From assembly GCA_963766995.1 (NCBI GenBank), contig CAVYCE010000003.1, forward strand, positions 930,001-994,000: a DNA stretch of 64,000 nucleotides. The letters run 5' to 3'. This DNA comes from Bog-473 sp963766995. GTDB lineage: Bacteria; Actinomycetota; Acidimicrobiia; Acidimicrobiales; RAAP-2. A program made the position numbers and the translations under genes. A model generated the notes under the pieces. The model made no database searches, was not told the origin of the DNA, and saw only the letters and a list, made by a program, of their open reading frames with translations. Of this stretch, positions 17,518 through 25,890 are shown piece after piece (positions within the stretch are counted from its first letter, which is position 1; every line of letters begins with the position of its first letter).

Positions 17518-18109
17518 TGCGATGCCTCCGTCTCGGGTTCACGGGAACGGCAACATGCCGTCTCTATGGAGCATGAGCGTCCGAAGCCGGCGAATCGTCA
17601 CCCGTCAGGGGAGGTCGAACGAATGTTGGCGTCCACCGCACGGCCTACGACTTCGCTTCAAAGGTCCCTCCTCAGAGGGAGAGGGCACTGGCAATGGGAC
17701 AACCGACGATGACAAGTGGGCACCTGACAGGAACCGATATCCATCGTTGCCGTGGTGGGCCTCAACCGGTCGCCGGCTCAAATCGCCACCGCCACCGAAT
17801 GAAGACCAATCAATCGACTCCTCATCGGTGTCCGCGCAACAACCAGTCGTGGACTTGAGATATCCAAGGCGGACTTTGAACCCGGCATTCTCGCCTCGTG
17901 GAGTGCTGAGCAGGGCGGCAGCCGTGGCTGCCGTAGTGGCACGTACAACACCGTCCAGCCAAACGCAGTGACTCCAGGCAACAGTCCAGCGAGTCGCAGG
18001 GGTGGCGGGTGCTCGTCTGCCCAATACTTAATAAGGCAGGTTTGATAACCCGTCGATATATTCCGTCGACGAACCTGTGGATAAGTCCGCTGAAATACGC
18101 TGAAAGTGC
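17518..18109. other. Stretch without a convincing gene
   Basis: About 590 bp between the secreted-protein operon and the tRNA hairpin. Open frames exist on both strands (for example 17605-18024 minus and up to 17971 plus) but their products show no domain, signal or conserved motif and they overlap each other. A direct repeat CGCTGAAA occurs twice at a 10-bp period near 18089-18105. The upstream promoter of the minus-strand operon should lie near 17520-17600. Confidence 0.4.
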
Positions 18110-18139
18110 ACGAATGCCCACGCATTCGTGGGCATTCGT
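18110..18139. repeat. Perfect 13-bp-arm hairpin downstream of tRNA-Ala
   Basis: ACGAATGCCCACG, loop CATT, then the exact reverse complement. It lies 22 bp beyond the tRNA 3' end in the direction of tRNA transcription. The stem is strong enough to end transcription or protect the tRNA precursor end, but no clear U-run follows on the minus strand (GCACTTTCAG), so it is not a textbook intrinsic terminator. Confidence 0.6.
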
Positions 18140-18161
18140 TGGGGTCCACCGAAACAGATGG

Positions 18162-18234
18162 TGGAGGTGAGGGGATTTGAACCCCTGGCCTCTACATTGC
18201 GAACGTAGCGCTCTGCCAGCTGAGCTACACCCCC
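18162..18234 (-). tRNA. tRNA-Ala (anticodon CGC)
   Basis: A 73-nt cloverleaf on the minus strand. Acceptor GGGGGTG pairs with CACCTCC, with discriminator A; D arm GCTC/GAGC; anticodon stem CTACG/TGTAG with loop TTCGCAA, giving anticodon CGC for GCG codons; T arm with GGTTCAAATCC. CCA is not encoded. The gene is flanked downstream by a long hairpin. Confidence 0.96.
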
Positions 18235-18271
18235 GGCGGACGACAGATTAGCGAATGGTCGGGAGGGTCCT

Positions 18272-19549
18272 TTACGGCCAGTACATGGTCGTGTGGGGAT
18301 GGAGCGTGCCGACGAGCACAGCCCCAAAGAGGACGGCTTGAGTGATCCCCATTGTGCCAACCAAGACGTACTGCCAGTGGAGGCGGATCTTCCAGGCCAC
18401 CGCGGCGAGGAGTGGGAAGGCAGCCATGGAGTAGCGCAGAATGCTGGTGGGCGCGTACGGGCTCATCATGCCCAGCACGCTGCCGATGGTGAACACCCAC
18501 CAGTAGGCAGGGACCTTCGGGCCGGATTTACCTGCCCGCCACAGTAAATCGATCCCGATTAGGGCGAAGAGGAAGGCCATGCAGGCCATGACCAACTGGC
18601 CATCACCCCATGCTCGCGTACTGGTCAGCAGGCGAGCCAGCGAAATCACTGGCGTCATGAACCACATGAAGTGGGAGTACCCCCAGAACTGCTCGGCCTT
18701 GAGGAACGCCAGGGGCGTCCCGGTTTCTCTCCATGAATAGATCAGCCAGCCCATGAAACCCAGGGGCGCCGTGACGATGGCCGCGAGCGGTCGCCATTCC
18801 CACTTCTTTCCGACGTTGGTCACCGCCGCCGCCACCACGCAGGCGATGAGAACAACGCCGAAGCTTCGGGTCAGGCTGCCGACAATGGCGAACATTGATG
18901 CAGCCAGCCAGTACCGCTTAGAGATGGCGTAGAGACAAGCCGCAGCCACGGTGAGGAAGAGGCCTTCGGTGTAGGCCATGGTGAGGACGTAGGACGCCGG
19001 GAAAAAGACGTACAGCAGTGCGGTTCGGTCGGCGATGGCCTTGCCGAACACGCTTCGCACGGCCAGCCATATGGCGATAACCGACGTCAGGCCGAACAAG
19101 CACGAGAGAAGGAATTCAGCTTGGGCGTAGCCCAGCCTGGTGACATCGACAGTGAGACGAACGACGGCCGGATACGCCGGGAAGAAGGCCCAACGGCTCC
19201 CATCGCCTTCATTGAATAGGCCGTGCGGGTACCCGTGACGGGCAATCAACGTGTACCAGTAGCCGTCCCAACCAGTGATGGCATGCACCAGGTTGAGTCG
19301 CGGCACCATCACTTTGGCGATCACGGCCCCAATGAGGACGACGATCCGCGATGCAGCGAAATAGCCACAGGGTCGAAGGAGTCCACGAGTGAGCTCGCGC
19401 CCCGATTCCTCGGTGTCATGTTCGTGGGGGCGGACAGGAGCTGCTGCGTAATTCGTCGCGTCCGAAGTCAGGCCAATGGCATGGAAGACGTCCGTCAGTT
19501 CGACCTCGCCCATCTGGACATCAGTATCCCTATTGATAAAAAGGGTCAT
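18272..19549 (-). CDS. PIG-V-like mannosyltransferase, polytopic
   Basis: From the ATG at 19549 (overlapping the upstream stop, ATGA) the protein has 425 aa and nine or more membrane helices. The first periplasmic loop has GWDGYWYTLIARHGYP and then FFPAYPAVVR, the WD-x-x-Y/FFPxYP pattern of PIG-V/COG5542 glycosyltransferases that use polyprenyl-phosphate sugars as donors. The partner upstream would make such a donor, so a role in glycosylating cell-envelope lipids or proteins is likely. An in-frame ATG at 19576 is less likely. Confidence 0.82.
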   Translation of the reverse strand: MTLFINRDTDVQMGEVELTDVFHAIGLTSDATNYAAAPVRPHEHDTEESGRELTRGLLRPCGYFAASRIVVLIGAVIAKVMVPRLNLVHAITGWDGYWYTLIARHGYPHGLFNEGDGSRWAFFPAYPAVVRLTVDVTRLGYAQAEFLLSCLFGLTSVIAIWLAVRSVFGKAIADRTALLYVFFPASYVLTMAYTEGLFLTVAAACLYAISKRYWLAASMFAIVGSLTRSFGVVLIACVVAAAVTNVGKKWEWRPLAAIVTAPLGFMGWLIYSWRETGTPLAFLKAEQFWGYSHFMWFMTPVISLARLLTSTRAWGDGQLVMACMAFLFALIGIDLLWRAGKSGPKVPAYWWVFTIGSVLGMMSPYAPTSILRYSMAAFPLLAAVAWKIRLHWQYVLVGTMGITQAVLFGAVLVGTLHPHTTMYWP

Positions 19550-20793
19550 GCCGAGCTGGTCGGGCGGAAGACCCAAGCTCGCAGAACCGAGAACCGCAGG
19601 ATGGCCGCTACGGCGTTGCCAGTGAGCAGGGCCACCATGCTGATCGAAAGCGATTGAGGATCGATCACCCTCGCCACCGCCAGGGCAGCCGAAGTCAGGA
19701 ACAGGCTGATGCAGAACAGCTGGGATGCCATCACGAACAATTTTGTGGCGTGAAACCGTTGCGTGAGTTCACGATGAGCCGCCGTATTGCCCAGGGTGCA
19801 GATACCCAGAGCCATGGCGTTAGCGGCGAACAGACCCAGTACTGGTCGACTGGCTACCAAGAGCAAAAGGTAGGCCACAGTGGAGACCAGCCCTACGCCG
19901 GCGAACTGGAACAACTGTTCTGCCGGCATCTCATCGAAGGATGGAGCGAGAGCAGCAGTGACGCGACAGTTTTTGCGCGCCTCTCCGTGGGAAATGCGCC
20001 AGACGCCTTTCAGGTCGTCGACGGCGGTGGAGACCACGTGCACCCGGGAGTCGGGGTCATCCACCCAGTCCACGGGCACCTCGGTGATGCGCATACCGAG
20101 ACGCTCAGCCGTGACGAGCAGCTCGGTATCGAAGAACCAATCCTCGTCTTTGACCAAAGGCAGGATCCGGTCCACGGCATCTCGCCTCAATGCTTTGAAT
20201 CCGCATTGTGCATCACTGAATCTGCCGTGAAGTGACAACTTCAACAAGAGGTTGTACGCCCGCGATATCAACTCCCGCTTCGTGCCACGCACCACCCGAG
20301 CACCGTGAGCCAGCCGGGTACCGATGGCGACATCGCAGTGCCCCGAGAGAAGCGGTGCTACGAGCGGCAGCAATGCAGTGAGCGACGTGGACAAATCCAC
20401 ATCCATGTAGGCCACCACTGGTGCAGTGCTGGTGGCCCAGGCATGGCGAAGTGCCCTCCCTCGACCTTTCTGAGCCAGGTGGATGACCTTCACGCCGGAC
20501 AGACGGGCTGCGAGCGTGCAGGCCACCGCATACGTGTCGTCCGTGCTGGCATTGTCCACCACCGTCACCACCGACGAAAATGGAAATGACTCGTTCAGGT
20601 AGTAGCGCAGCCGCTCTATTCGTTCGGCGAGTAGGGGTGCCTCGTTGAAGACGGGTACGACGATCTCCACCTGAATGCCGCGATCATTGACGCTCACATC
20701 GGGCGTCGATTGCGGTGTGATGGTTGCCGTCATGTCCGGACTTCTCCACTCAGACACGACGCTGCGGGTTGGCACCTCGGTTCGAGCGGTCAT
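19546..20793 (-). CDS. Polyprenyl-phosphate glycosyltransferase (GT2) fused to GtrA domain
   Basis: A 415-aa fusion. Residues 42-280 are a GT2 domain of dolichyl-phosphate glucose/mannose synthase type: VVPVFNEA, VDNASTDDT, the donor-binding MDVDLSTS and the DAQCGFKALRR acceptor segment. Residues about 295-410 hold four membrane helices of GtrA/DPMS type (FAGVGLVSTVAYLLLL, NTAAHRELTQRF). It should load a sugar onto a polyprenyl phosphate and present it to the coupled PIG-V enzyme. ATG at 20733, 20 codons further in, is a possible alternative start. Confidence 0.87.
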   Translation of the reverse strand: MTARTEVPTRSVVSEWRSPDMTATITPQSTPDVSVNDRGIQVEIVVPVFNEAPLLAERIERLRYYLNESFPFSSVVTVVDNASTDDTYAVACTLAARLSGVKVIHLAQKGRGRALRHAWATSTAPVVAYMDVDLSTSLTALLPLVAPLLSGHCDVAIGTRLAHGARVVRGTKRELISRAYNLLLKLSLHGRFSDAQCGFKALRRDAVDRILPLVKDEDWFFDTELLVTAERLGMRITEVPVDWVDDPDSRVHVVSTAVDDLKGVWRISHGEARKNCRVTAALAPSFDEMPAEQLFQFAGVGLVSTVAYLLLLVASRPVLGLFAANAMALGICTLGNTAAHRELTQRFHATKLFVMASQLFCISLFLTSAALAVARVIDPQSLSISMVALLTGNAVAAILRFSVLRAWVFRPTSSA

Positions 20794-20918
20794 CCCCCAA
20801 CTTCCGCGAATTGGCTTGATCTATGGATGCAAGCCTACGGCTGGGGTCTTCTCATACCTATGGGCCAAAAGGCCTAAATGATCGCTTTCCATTGCGCTAC
20901 TGCGCTCGCGCCGACTGG

Positions 20919-21602
20919 TCAGCGAGCGACGGCGATGGGTTCTGGCAAAACGACGAAGCCATCGTCCCAGGCACCGGGATAGCCAGCCTCGGCCTGGTCG
21001 AAGTACCTGTCCTCTTCGTACGAGCGAGGAACTACTGGGCGACGGTTCCGGCGTTGGGCTTCCAGCTCCCGGGCGTACGCCATGAGGCCGACGAGGCTTA
21101 GCGTGGCGAGGCCGAAGACGCCGGTGAGAATCCAGGCCAAGCGAGCCACCGGGAGCACTCCGATCCCGCCAGTGAGGATGGTGGCGCCCACCAGGGTGGC
21201 GACCAACACATTGCAACGACGCCGGGCTTCCTGACGCCGGTGGGCCGCCAACTCCATTCGGGTCTGGGCCACATCAGCCATGGTCATTGGTGGCGCGACA
21301 TAGCCGACATGCTGGTAATCCGCGGGGTCATTGCTGCGGATCGCATCCTCGCCACCCGAACCCAACAGGAACAGTTTCGGACGGTGTTCTGAGGACTCCA
21401 TCGGCATGCCCGGCATGGCGCTGTGGAGGCGATAGGCCGGTTCCACAATTTTGGGTCCGGCGTGCTCAAGCAGCTCGAGCTGGTGATGGAAGTGGTCGAT
21501 CGAACCCGAGCCCCGCTTTTCGGCACGGTGACGTACCGCGCTGGGCACCAGCACCACCATCCACAGTACGACTACGAGGACTAGCAGGATCACTATCGTC
21601 AC
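20919..21602 (-). CDS. SepX/GlpR-like membrane protein
   Basis: A 227-aa protein with an N-terminal membrane helix immediately followed by VPSAVRHRAEKRG, a soluble stretch, and two helices near 130-175. The N-terminal helix plus VP-x-x-x-R-R/H-E arrangement and the downstream dihydrophobic pair recall actinobacterial SepX/GlpR, a membrane-linked divisome protein. The GTG at 21593 has a better ribosome-binding site (GGGGAG, 8-base spacing) than the one at 21602. The C-terminal tail is acidic. Assignment is tentative and the usual glp/moeA neighbours are absent. Confidence 0.5.
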   Translation of the reverse strand: MTIVILLVLVVVLWMVVLVPSAVRHRAEKRGSGSIDHFHHQLELLEHAGPKIVEPAYRLHSAMPGMPMESSEHRPKLFLLGSGGEDAIRSNDPADYQHVGYVAPPMTMADVAQTRMELAAHRRQEARRRCNVLVATLVGATILTGGIGVLPVARLAWILTGVFGLATLSLVGLMAYARELEAQRRNRRPVVPRSYEEDRYFDQAEAGYPGAWDDGFVVLPEPIAVAR

Positions 21603-21779
21603 TCCCCGACGACCTACCTTCGCTCCGTGGAAGACCCTAATCAGCGGCCAATTCCATTTGGTGGATGGTTGGGGAAATGCACAGCGCCGACCTCGTCAGC
21701 ACCTCTCCGTGTTGTCGCTTTTTTTAGCTCGGCCGTGGCGCCACGGCAAGCGATTCCTTCAGTGCCTGTTCAGCCCGCT

Positions 21780-22581
21780 TTAGCGAGCTCGACTCCACCA
21801 TCGGCCGGCCTCGCACCCGACGCTCACGGACACGCCGAAGCACTCCGAGACCAGTTCCGAGGTAATGACCGAGACCAGCGGTCCCATAGCCAACAGGGAT
21901 CCGCCCTTGACCAGGACGGCATGGGTGAAGCCGGTGGGAATCTCTTCACAATGGTGCGTCACCAACACCATGGTGGGGCAGTTGGCGTCAGCAGCCAGCT
22001 TTCCGAGGCGGTCTACCAGTCGTTCGCGGGCGCCCAGGTCGAGTCCAGCTGCGGGCTCGTCGAGCAACAGCAGCTCAGGAGTGCCCATGAGGGCTCGGGC
22101 TAGCAGCACTTGCTGGCGCTCCCCCTCGGAAATCACCCCGAATGGACGGTCGACGATGGAGCCCACGCCGGCTTCGGGCCAGCAATTGGTCGGCCCGGTC
22201 GAAGTCGCCCTGGGTGTAGCGGTGCCACCACGTCTCCAACGCTCCGTACTGCCCGCTCATCACCACGTCGCGCGCCGTCAGGTCTGGCCTGAGCTCCCGG
22301 GTGACCGCACCACTGACCAGTGAGATTCGAGGCCGAAGGGTGCGCACATCCACTCGCCCGAGCGTCGAGCCGAGGATTTCCACCACTCCGGCAGTGGGCC
22401 AAAGTCTGGCCCCGGCCAGAGAAAGCAGCGTTGTCTTACCCGATCCGTTGGGACCGAGCACCACCCAGCGCTCCCCTGCCGAAACTTCCCAATCCACCCC
22501 GGTGAGGACCGGCACACCCTCACGCCGGACGGCAACATCTCGCAGCGCGATGACCCGCGCCGGGACATCGACGTTGGTCAC
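21780..22581 (-). CDS. ModF/YlmA-like stand-alone ABC ATPase, frameshifted
   Basis: Walker A (LGPNGSGKTT near 45) lies in one frame, while the signature SEGERQQ, Walker B LLLLDEPAAGLD and the His switch VLVTHH lie in the next. Removing one G of the run 22176-22178 joins them into a ~266-aa ATPase of the COG1119 (ModF/YlmA) type. The GTG at 22581 overlaps the preceding stop (GTGA). No permease or binding protein is nearby, and it ends the cysH-sulfite reductase-frhB operon. The shift may be a sequencing error, since similar indels occur elsewhere here. Confidence 0.8.
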
Positions 22582-22898
22582 CCGGCGGGGGTGGGTACCG
22601 CAATGCGACGGGTGACGCGGCCCAACAGCCCGGAGCAGGCGTGGACCCACGTGCGCTCGCCGGCCAGCCAGAGCCACAGCTCACGGCGATTCTCGACCAC
22701 CATGGCAGCGAAGTCGTCACGGCTGATGCCGGCCTGAGTCAGGCTGCTCCAGCGCGACCACAGCCAGTCGATCAGTCCGTCCTTCTCCTGCAGCACCTCG
22801 GCCAGATCCCTGCCCTCGAGGATGGCTGACAGCCAGGCGTCGGCCCGCCCCGTGGGTTCGTCAGGGACATGCAGTGATGGCACTCCGGTAGTGGTCAA
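22578..22898 (-). CDS. Unknown 106-aa protein inside the sulfite reductase operon
   Basis: A soluble, Trp-rich protein (WLSAILEG, IDWLWSRWSS, RRELWLWLAGERTW). No family is recognised; there are no cysteine clusters apart from a single Cys near residue 88 and no membrane span. It overlaps the frhB-like gene (ATGA) and the ABC ATPase (GTGA) by 4 bp each, so it is translated as part of this sulfur unit. A role in reductase maturation or as a small accessory is possible but not shown. Confidence 0.7.
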   Translation of the reverse strand: MTTTGVPSLHVPDEPTGRADAWLSAILEGRDLAEVLQEKDGLIDWLWSRWSSLTQAGISRDDFAAMVVENRRELWLWLAGERTWVHACSGLLGRVTRRIAVPTPAG

Positions 22899-24166
22899 TG
22901 GCGTATGAACACGGGTTGGCGATCGGTGCCGTCATAGGAGCGCACATGCTCCTCGAAATCGATGAAGAGCGGGGCGTCTGGGTCGAACTTGCGCTGCAGA
23001 GACCGGTTGGCGATCTTCTTATCCAAGGCATCAAGACGCAGCAACGCGGCCGGGTCATCGAGGTTGCGCACGTCTAGCTTGGCCCGGGCGGCCTGGAATG
23101 CCAACCGGCCGCGCTCGGTGCGGATCAGCACGCTGGTCCAGCCCTCCATCGACCCCACACTGCCCACCGAAATATCAGCCGACCGGCCCAGGAAGTCAGC
23201 GCACTCGTCGCAACCCTTGAGCGCGGCTCCGTGAAAGTCTTTGACGGGCTCATCAACGGCCAGTTCGCCATCGCGGTACTCAACGATCATGCGGCCGCGG
23301 ATCACGTCCATCTTCGAGACCCGGTCAAGATCGACGCCACGCTTGTCGCGTAGCTCCTTGAGGGTAAGTGCCTCGTAATCGAAGTTCTTGGTGCACATGA
23401 GGGCAATGCTGAGTACCACGGCGTCTACCCGATGCGCACCCGTGGGCCAGCGCCGAGCCTGCATGGCCCGCAGCCCCTGTACTTCGCACGGCGTCCCCAC
23501 GACAGCGATGCGCGGCTTGGGTGGCAGGTCGTACCTGGACAGGTCCAACTCCGCCAGCGCCATTGTCTGGTTATAAAAGGAGCCAGATGCGGCTCGGATG
23601 GCGTCGGCTGTCGTGGCGATGGTGGCGATGCCCTTCCACTGCTCATCGGGATCAGCGCTGGGCTTCGACACCAAGGCACCGTCGATTTCTCCCGCGGCCA
23701 ATAATCCGATCAGCAGCGCGCTGACCGCGCCCCCGTCCTGGACGTCCTCCAGCTTGGCCGAGGCGCGGACGGCAAAACTGTCGACGACCGCACCCAAGCC
23801 GTCGGCCGGTGGCCCGCCCGTGATCTTCCAGTAGGTGTCGGCCGAGTCAGCCCGTTCCTGGGCCGGCAACACGGCAGCATCCTCGTGTTCGGTAATGGTC
23901 GATGGTGGCCACAATGCTTCGTAGCGGAGTCCGCCTCGAGGGCAAAAGTCCCAACACAGCGAGCAACCGGTACACATCTTGACCAGCTCGGGGAGGTTGG
24001 TGTCTTCGTCAATGCCGATGGAGTTCGATGGGCACACGGCCACGCAGGTACCGCACTGGATGCAGCGGTCGGCGTGAATCACCCCCGCCTCCAACTCCCA
24101 AAACCACACCTTGCCCGGAGGCTCGGTGATGCCGTTCATCTGCTCGCGCACCCGGTAGCGCTTCAC
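22895..24166 (-). CDS. FrhB-family F420 oxidoreductase with two [4Fe-4S] sites
   Basis: From GTG at 24166, overlapping the reductase stop by 4 bp, the protein has 423 aa. The N-terminus has two ferredoxin motifs, Cys35/38/41/45 (CIQCGTCVAVCP) and Cys65/68/71/75 (CTGCSLCWDFCP). FrhB/FdhB N and C domains follow, including VGTPCEVQGLRAM near 220 and a GCDECADF cysteine pair near 315. Family members carry FAD and move electrons between F420 and iron-sulfur clusters. Its fusion of two ferredoxin sites and FrhB matches the N-half of Fsr from methanogens, and its partner here is the sulfite reductase upstream. F420 specificity is inferred. Confidence 0.85.
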   Translation of the reverse strand: MKRYRVREQMNGITEPPGKVWFWELEAGVIHADRCIQCGTCVAVCPSNSIGIDEDTNLPELVKMCTGCSLCWDFCPRGGLRYEALWPPSTITEHEDAAVLPAQERADSADTYWKITGGPPADGLGAVVDSFAVRASAKLEDVQDGGAVSALLIGLLAAGEIDGALVSKPSADPDEQWKGIATIATTADAIRAASGSFYNQTMALAELDLSRYDLPPKPRIAVVGTPCEVQGLRAMQARRWPTGAHRVDAVVLSIALMCTKNFDYEALTLKELRDKRGVDLDRVSKMDVIRGRMIVEYRDGELAVDEPVKDFHGAALKGCDECADFLGRSADISVGSVGSMEGWTSVLIRTERGRLAFQAARAKLDVRNLDDPAALLRLDALDKKIANRSLQRKFDPDAPLFIDFEEHVRSYDGTDRQPVFIRH

Positions 24167-25890
24167 GCGCTCACCCCCGCTGGGACACCCGAGAGCGTGG
24201 TGACCAGATCGGCCTGCGGCGTCCGCCGCGCCCAGAGGTGGAAGGGCTCGTCCGCTCGGCGTTCGTCTTGGTAGCGGGTCACGATTCGCAGGAGGGCGTC
24301 GGGCACCTTGTCCACGGGCATGGCACCAATAATCCAATCGATGAAGGCAGCGTCCGGACCGAGTGATCCACCCAGCCCGATATCCACGGCCTCCTCGATG
24401 TGCTGATCCACGTGGGCGATGTCACCCCGGAAGCCGATATCAGCGATTTGGGGCTGTGCGCAGGAAGCGGAGCAGCCTGAGAAGTGCATGCGGATCACAC
24501 CGGCGTCGCTGCCTCCGCCGTTGCCACCAGCGGTGGTGAGAGCGGCATCGAGCGAACGGGCCCACTTGACGGCCCGTTCCTTAGTCTCCACGACCGCGAA
24601 GCGGCAGAACTCCGACCCGGTGCAGGCCACGACGCCACGCTCGAAGGGACCTGGGTAGGGGGAATACGTCAGCATGAGGGGCTCGGCCAGTAAGTCGGAC
24701 ACTTTGTCCTCGGGCACACCCGAGAGGATGAAGTTCTGGTCGGTGCCAATACGCACGTGGCCGTCGCCATACTTCTCGGACAGCCGTGCCGCCTCAATCA
24801 GCTCGATCCCATGCATGCGACCCACTGGCACCGAGCAGCCCACGTAGACGAGGCCTGCCTGTTTCTGGGCGTGCACGCCGACGTGATCGCCCCGGAATCG
24901 GTTGGTCAGTTCCTTGCCCGCCGGCTCCAGCGTGAATCGGGTGCGCTCGTCGAGGGCAGAGCGGAAGCCCTCGGGGCCTAATTCCTGGGCCAGGTACCGC
25001 ATGCGGGCCAGACCCCGGTTCTCCCGATTCCCCAGCTCCCCGAAGACCTGGGCCACGCCGCGTGAGAGCTCGACGGCCTGCTCGGGACGGATGAACACGT
25101 CAATGTCGGAGGCCATGCGCTCCCCATCGGAGAGCCCGCCGCCGATGAGCACGTTGAAACCGATGGAACCGTCGGCATGCTCGGCCGGCCATAGTCCGAT
25201 GTCGTTGATCTCAATACGGGCGCAGTCCTCGAGGCAGCCCGAAATAGCGATCTTGAACTTACGCGGCAGGTTGGCGTACTCGCGATTACCGGTGAAGAAG
25301 GCCGAGATGGCTTGGGCCACTGGAAAGGCCTCAATGACTTCGCCGGCGTCAATGCCCGATACCGGGCACGAGCACACGTTCCGAGCCGAGTCGCCACAGG
25401 CCTGGACGGTGGTCAGTCCAACATCCCAGAAGCGCTGCCAAATGCGCGGCACATCGGCGATGCGGATCCAGTGCAGCTGTATGTCCTGGCGTGTGGTGAG
25501 GTCGGCATAACGATTGCCGAAGACGGGACTGTCGTCGGGACCCTCGGCAAAGGCATCGGCGGCCACACCGATTTCGCGCACTTGGGCCGCCGTCAGCACC
25601 CCACCTGGCACCTTGACCCGCATCATGAAGGCGTCGCCGCCTTGCTTCTGCGGGTACATGCCCACCCACTTGAGGCGCTCCACCTCTCCCGGCACCTTGG
25701 CGATGGCGGCGGGACCCTCTTTGGAGTACACGTCGATCACTGCCTGGGCTACCTCGAAGGGATGGCGGGCCAGCTTTACCTGTTCGACCGGATTGAGCTC
25801 GCCGATGTTGCGATAGGGCCGAACAAACTTCAGGGCGCGCTCGCGGCCCCGGAACTGCATGCCGTAGGGATTATCCAGATCACGGGGCAC
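24163..25890 (-). CDS. Siroheme sulfite (or nitrite) reductase, SirA/NirA family
   Basis: A 575-aa protein from GTG at 25890, whose first base is the last base of the cysH stop. It shows the doubled half-domain layout of the family and the siroheme-[4Fe-4S] ligands Cys423 and Cys429 (ACTGSEFC) with Cys473 and Cys477 (SGCSASC). Further motifs are ACGDSARNV and SGCLEDCARIEINDIG. It reduces sulfite to sulfide with six electrons. cysH before it, siroheme synthesis on the opposite strand and ATP sulfurylase genes all point to sulfite rather than nitrite. The electron donor is probably the overlapping FrhB-type protein. Confidence 0.93.
   Translation of the reverse strand: MPRDLDNPYGMQFRGRERALKFVRPYRNIGELNPVEQVKLARHPFEVAQAVIDVYSKEGPAAIAKVPGEVERLKWVGMYPQKQGGDAFMMRVKVPGGVLTAAQVREIGVAADAFAEGPDDSPVFGNRYADLTTRQDIQLHWIRIADVPRIWQRFWDVGLTTVQACGDSARNVCSCPVSGIDAGEVIEAFPVAQAISAFFTGNREYANLPRKFKIAISGCLEDCARIEINDIGLWPAEHADGSIGFNVLIGGGLSDGERMASDIDVFIRPEQAVELSRGVAQVFGELGNRENRGLARMRYLAQELGPEGFRSALDERTRFTLEPAGKELTNRFRGDHVGVHAQKQAGLVYVGCSVPVGRMHGIELIEAARLSEKYGDGHVRIGTDQNFILSGVPEDKVSDLLAEPLMLTYSPYPGPFERGVVACTGSEFCRFAVVETKERAVKWARSLDAALTTAGGNGGGSDAGVIRMHFSGCSASCAQPQIADIGFRGDIAHVDQHIEEAVDIGLGGSLGPDAAFIDWIIGAMPVDKVPDALLRIVTRYQDERRADEPFHLWARRTPQADLVTTLSGVPAGVSA

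Noticed and set aside
17605..18149. Two overlapping minus-strand frames before the tRNA
   Set aside because: They overlap each other and a plus-strand frame, show no conserved motif and contain the hairpin; no support for a real gene.
18162..18234. tRNA-Ala as an integration site of a mobile element
   Set aside because: No integrase, no direct repeat of the tRNA 3' end and no mobile genes were found nearby.
18028..18360. A reading frame containing the phrase VAQLAERYVRNVEARGSNP
   Set aside because: This is the translated tRNA-Ala, a well-known false protein seen in many genomes.
22170..22185. Programmed frameshifting in the ABC ATPase gene
   Set aside because: No slippery heptamer or downstream structure stands out, and similar single-base shifts occur in unrelated genes of the window.
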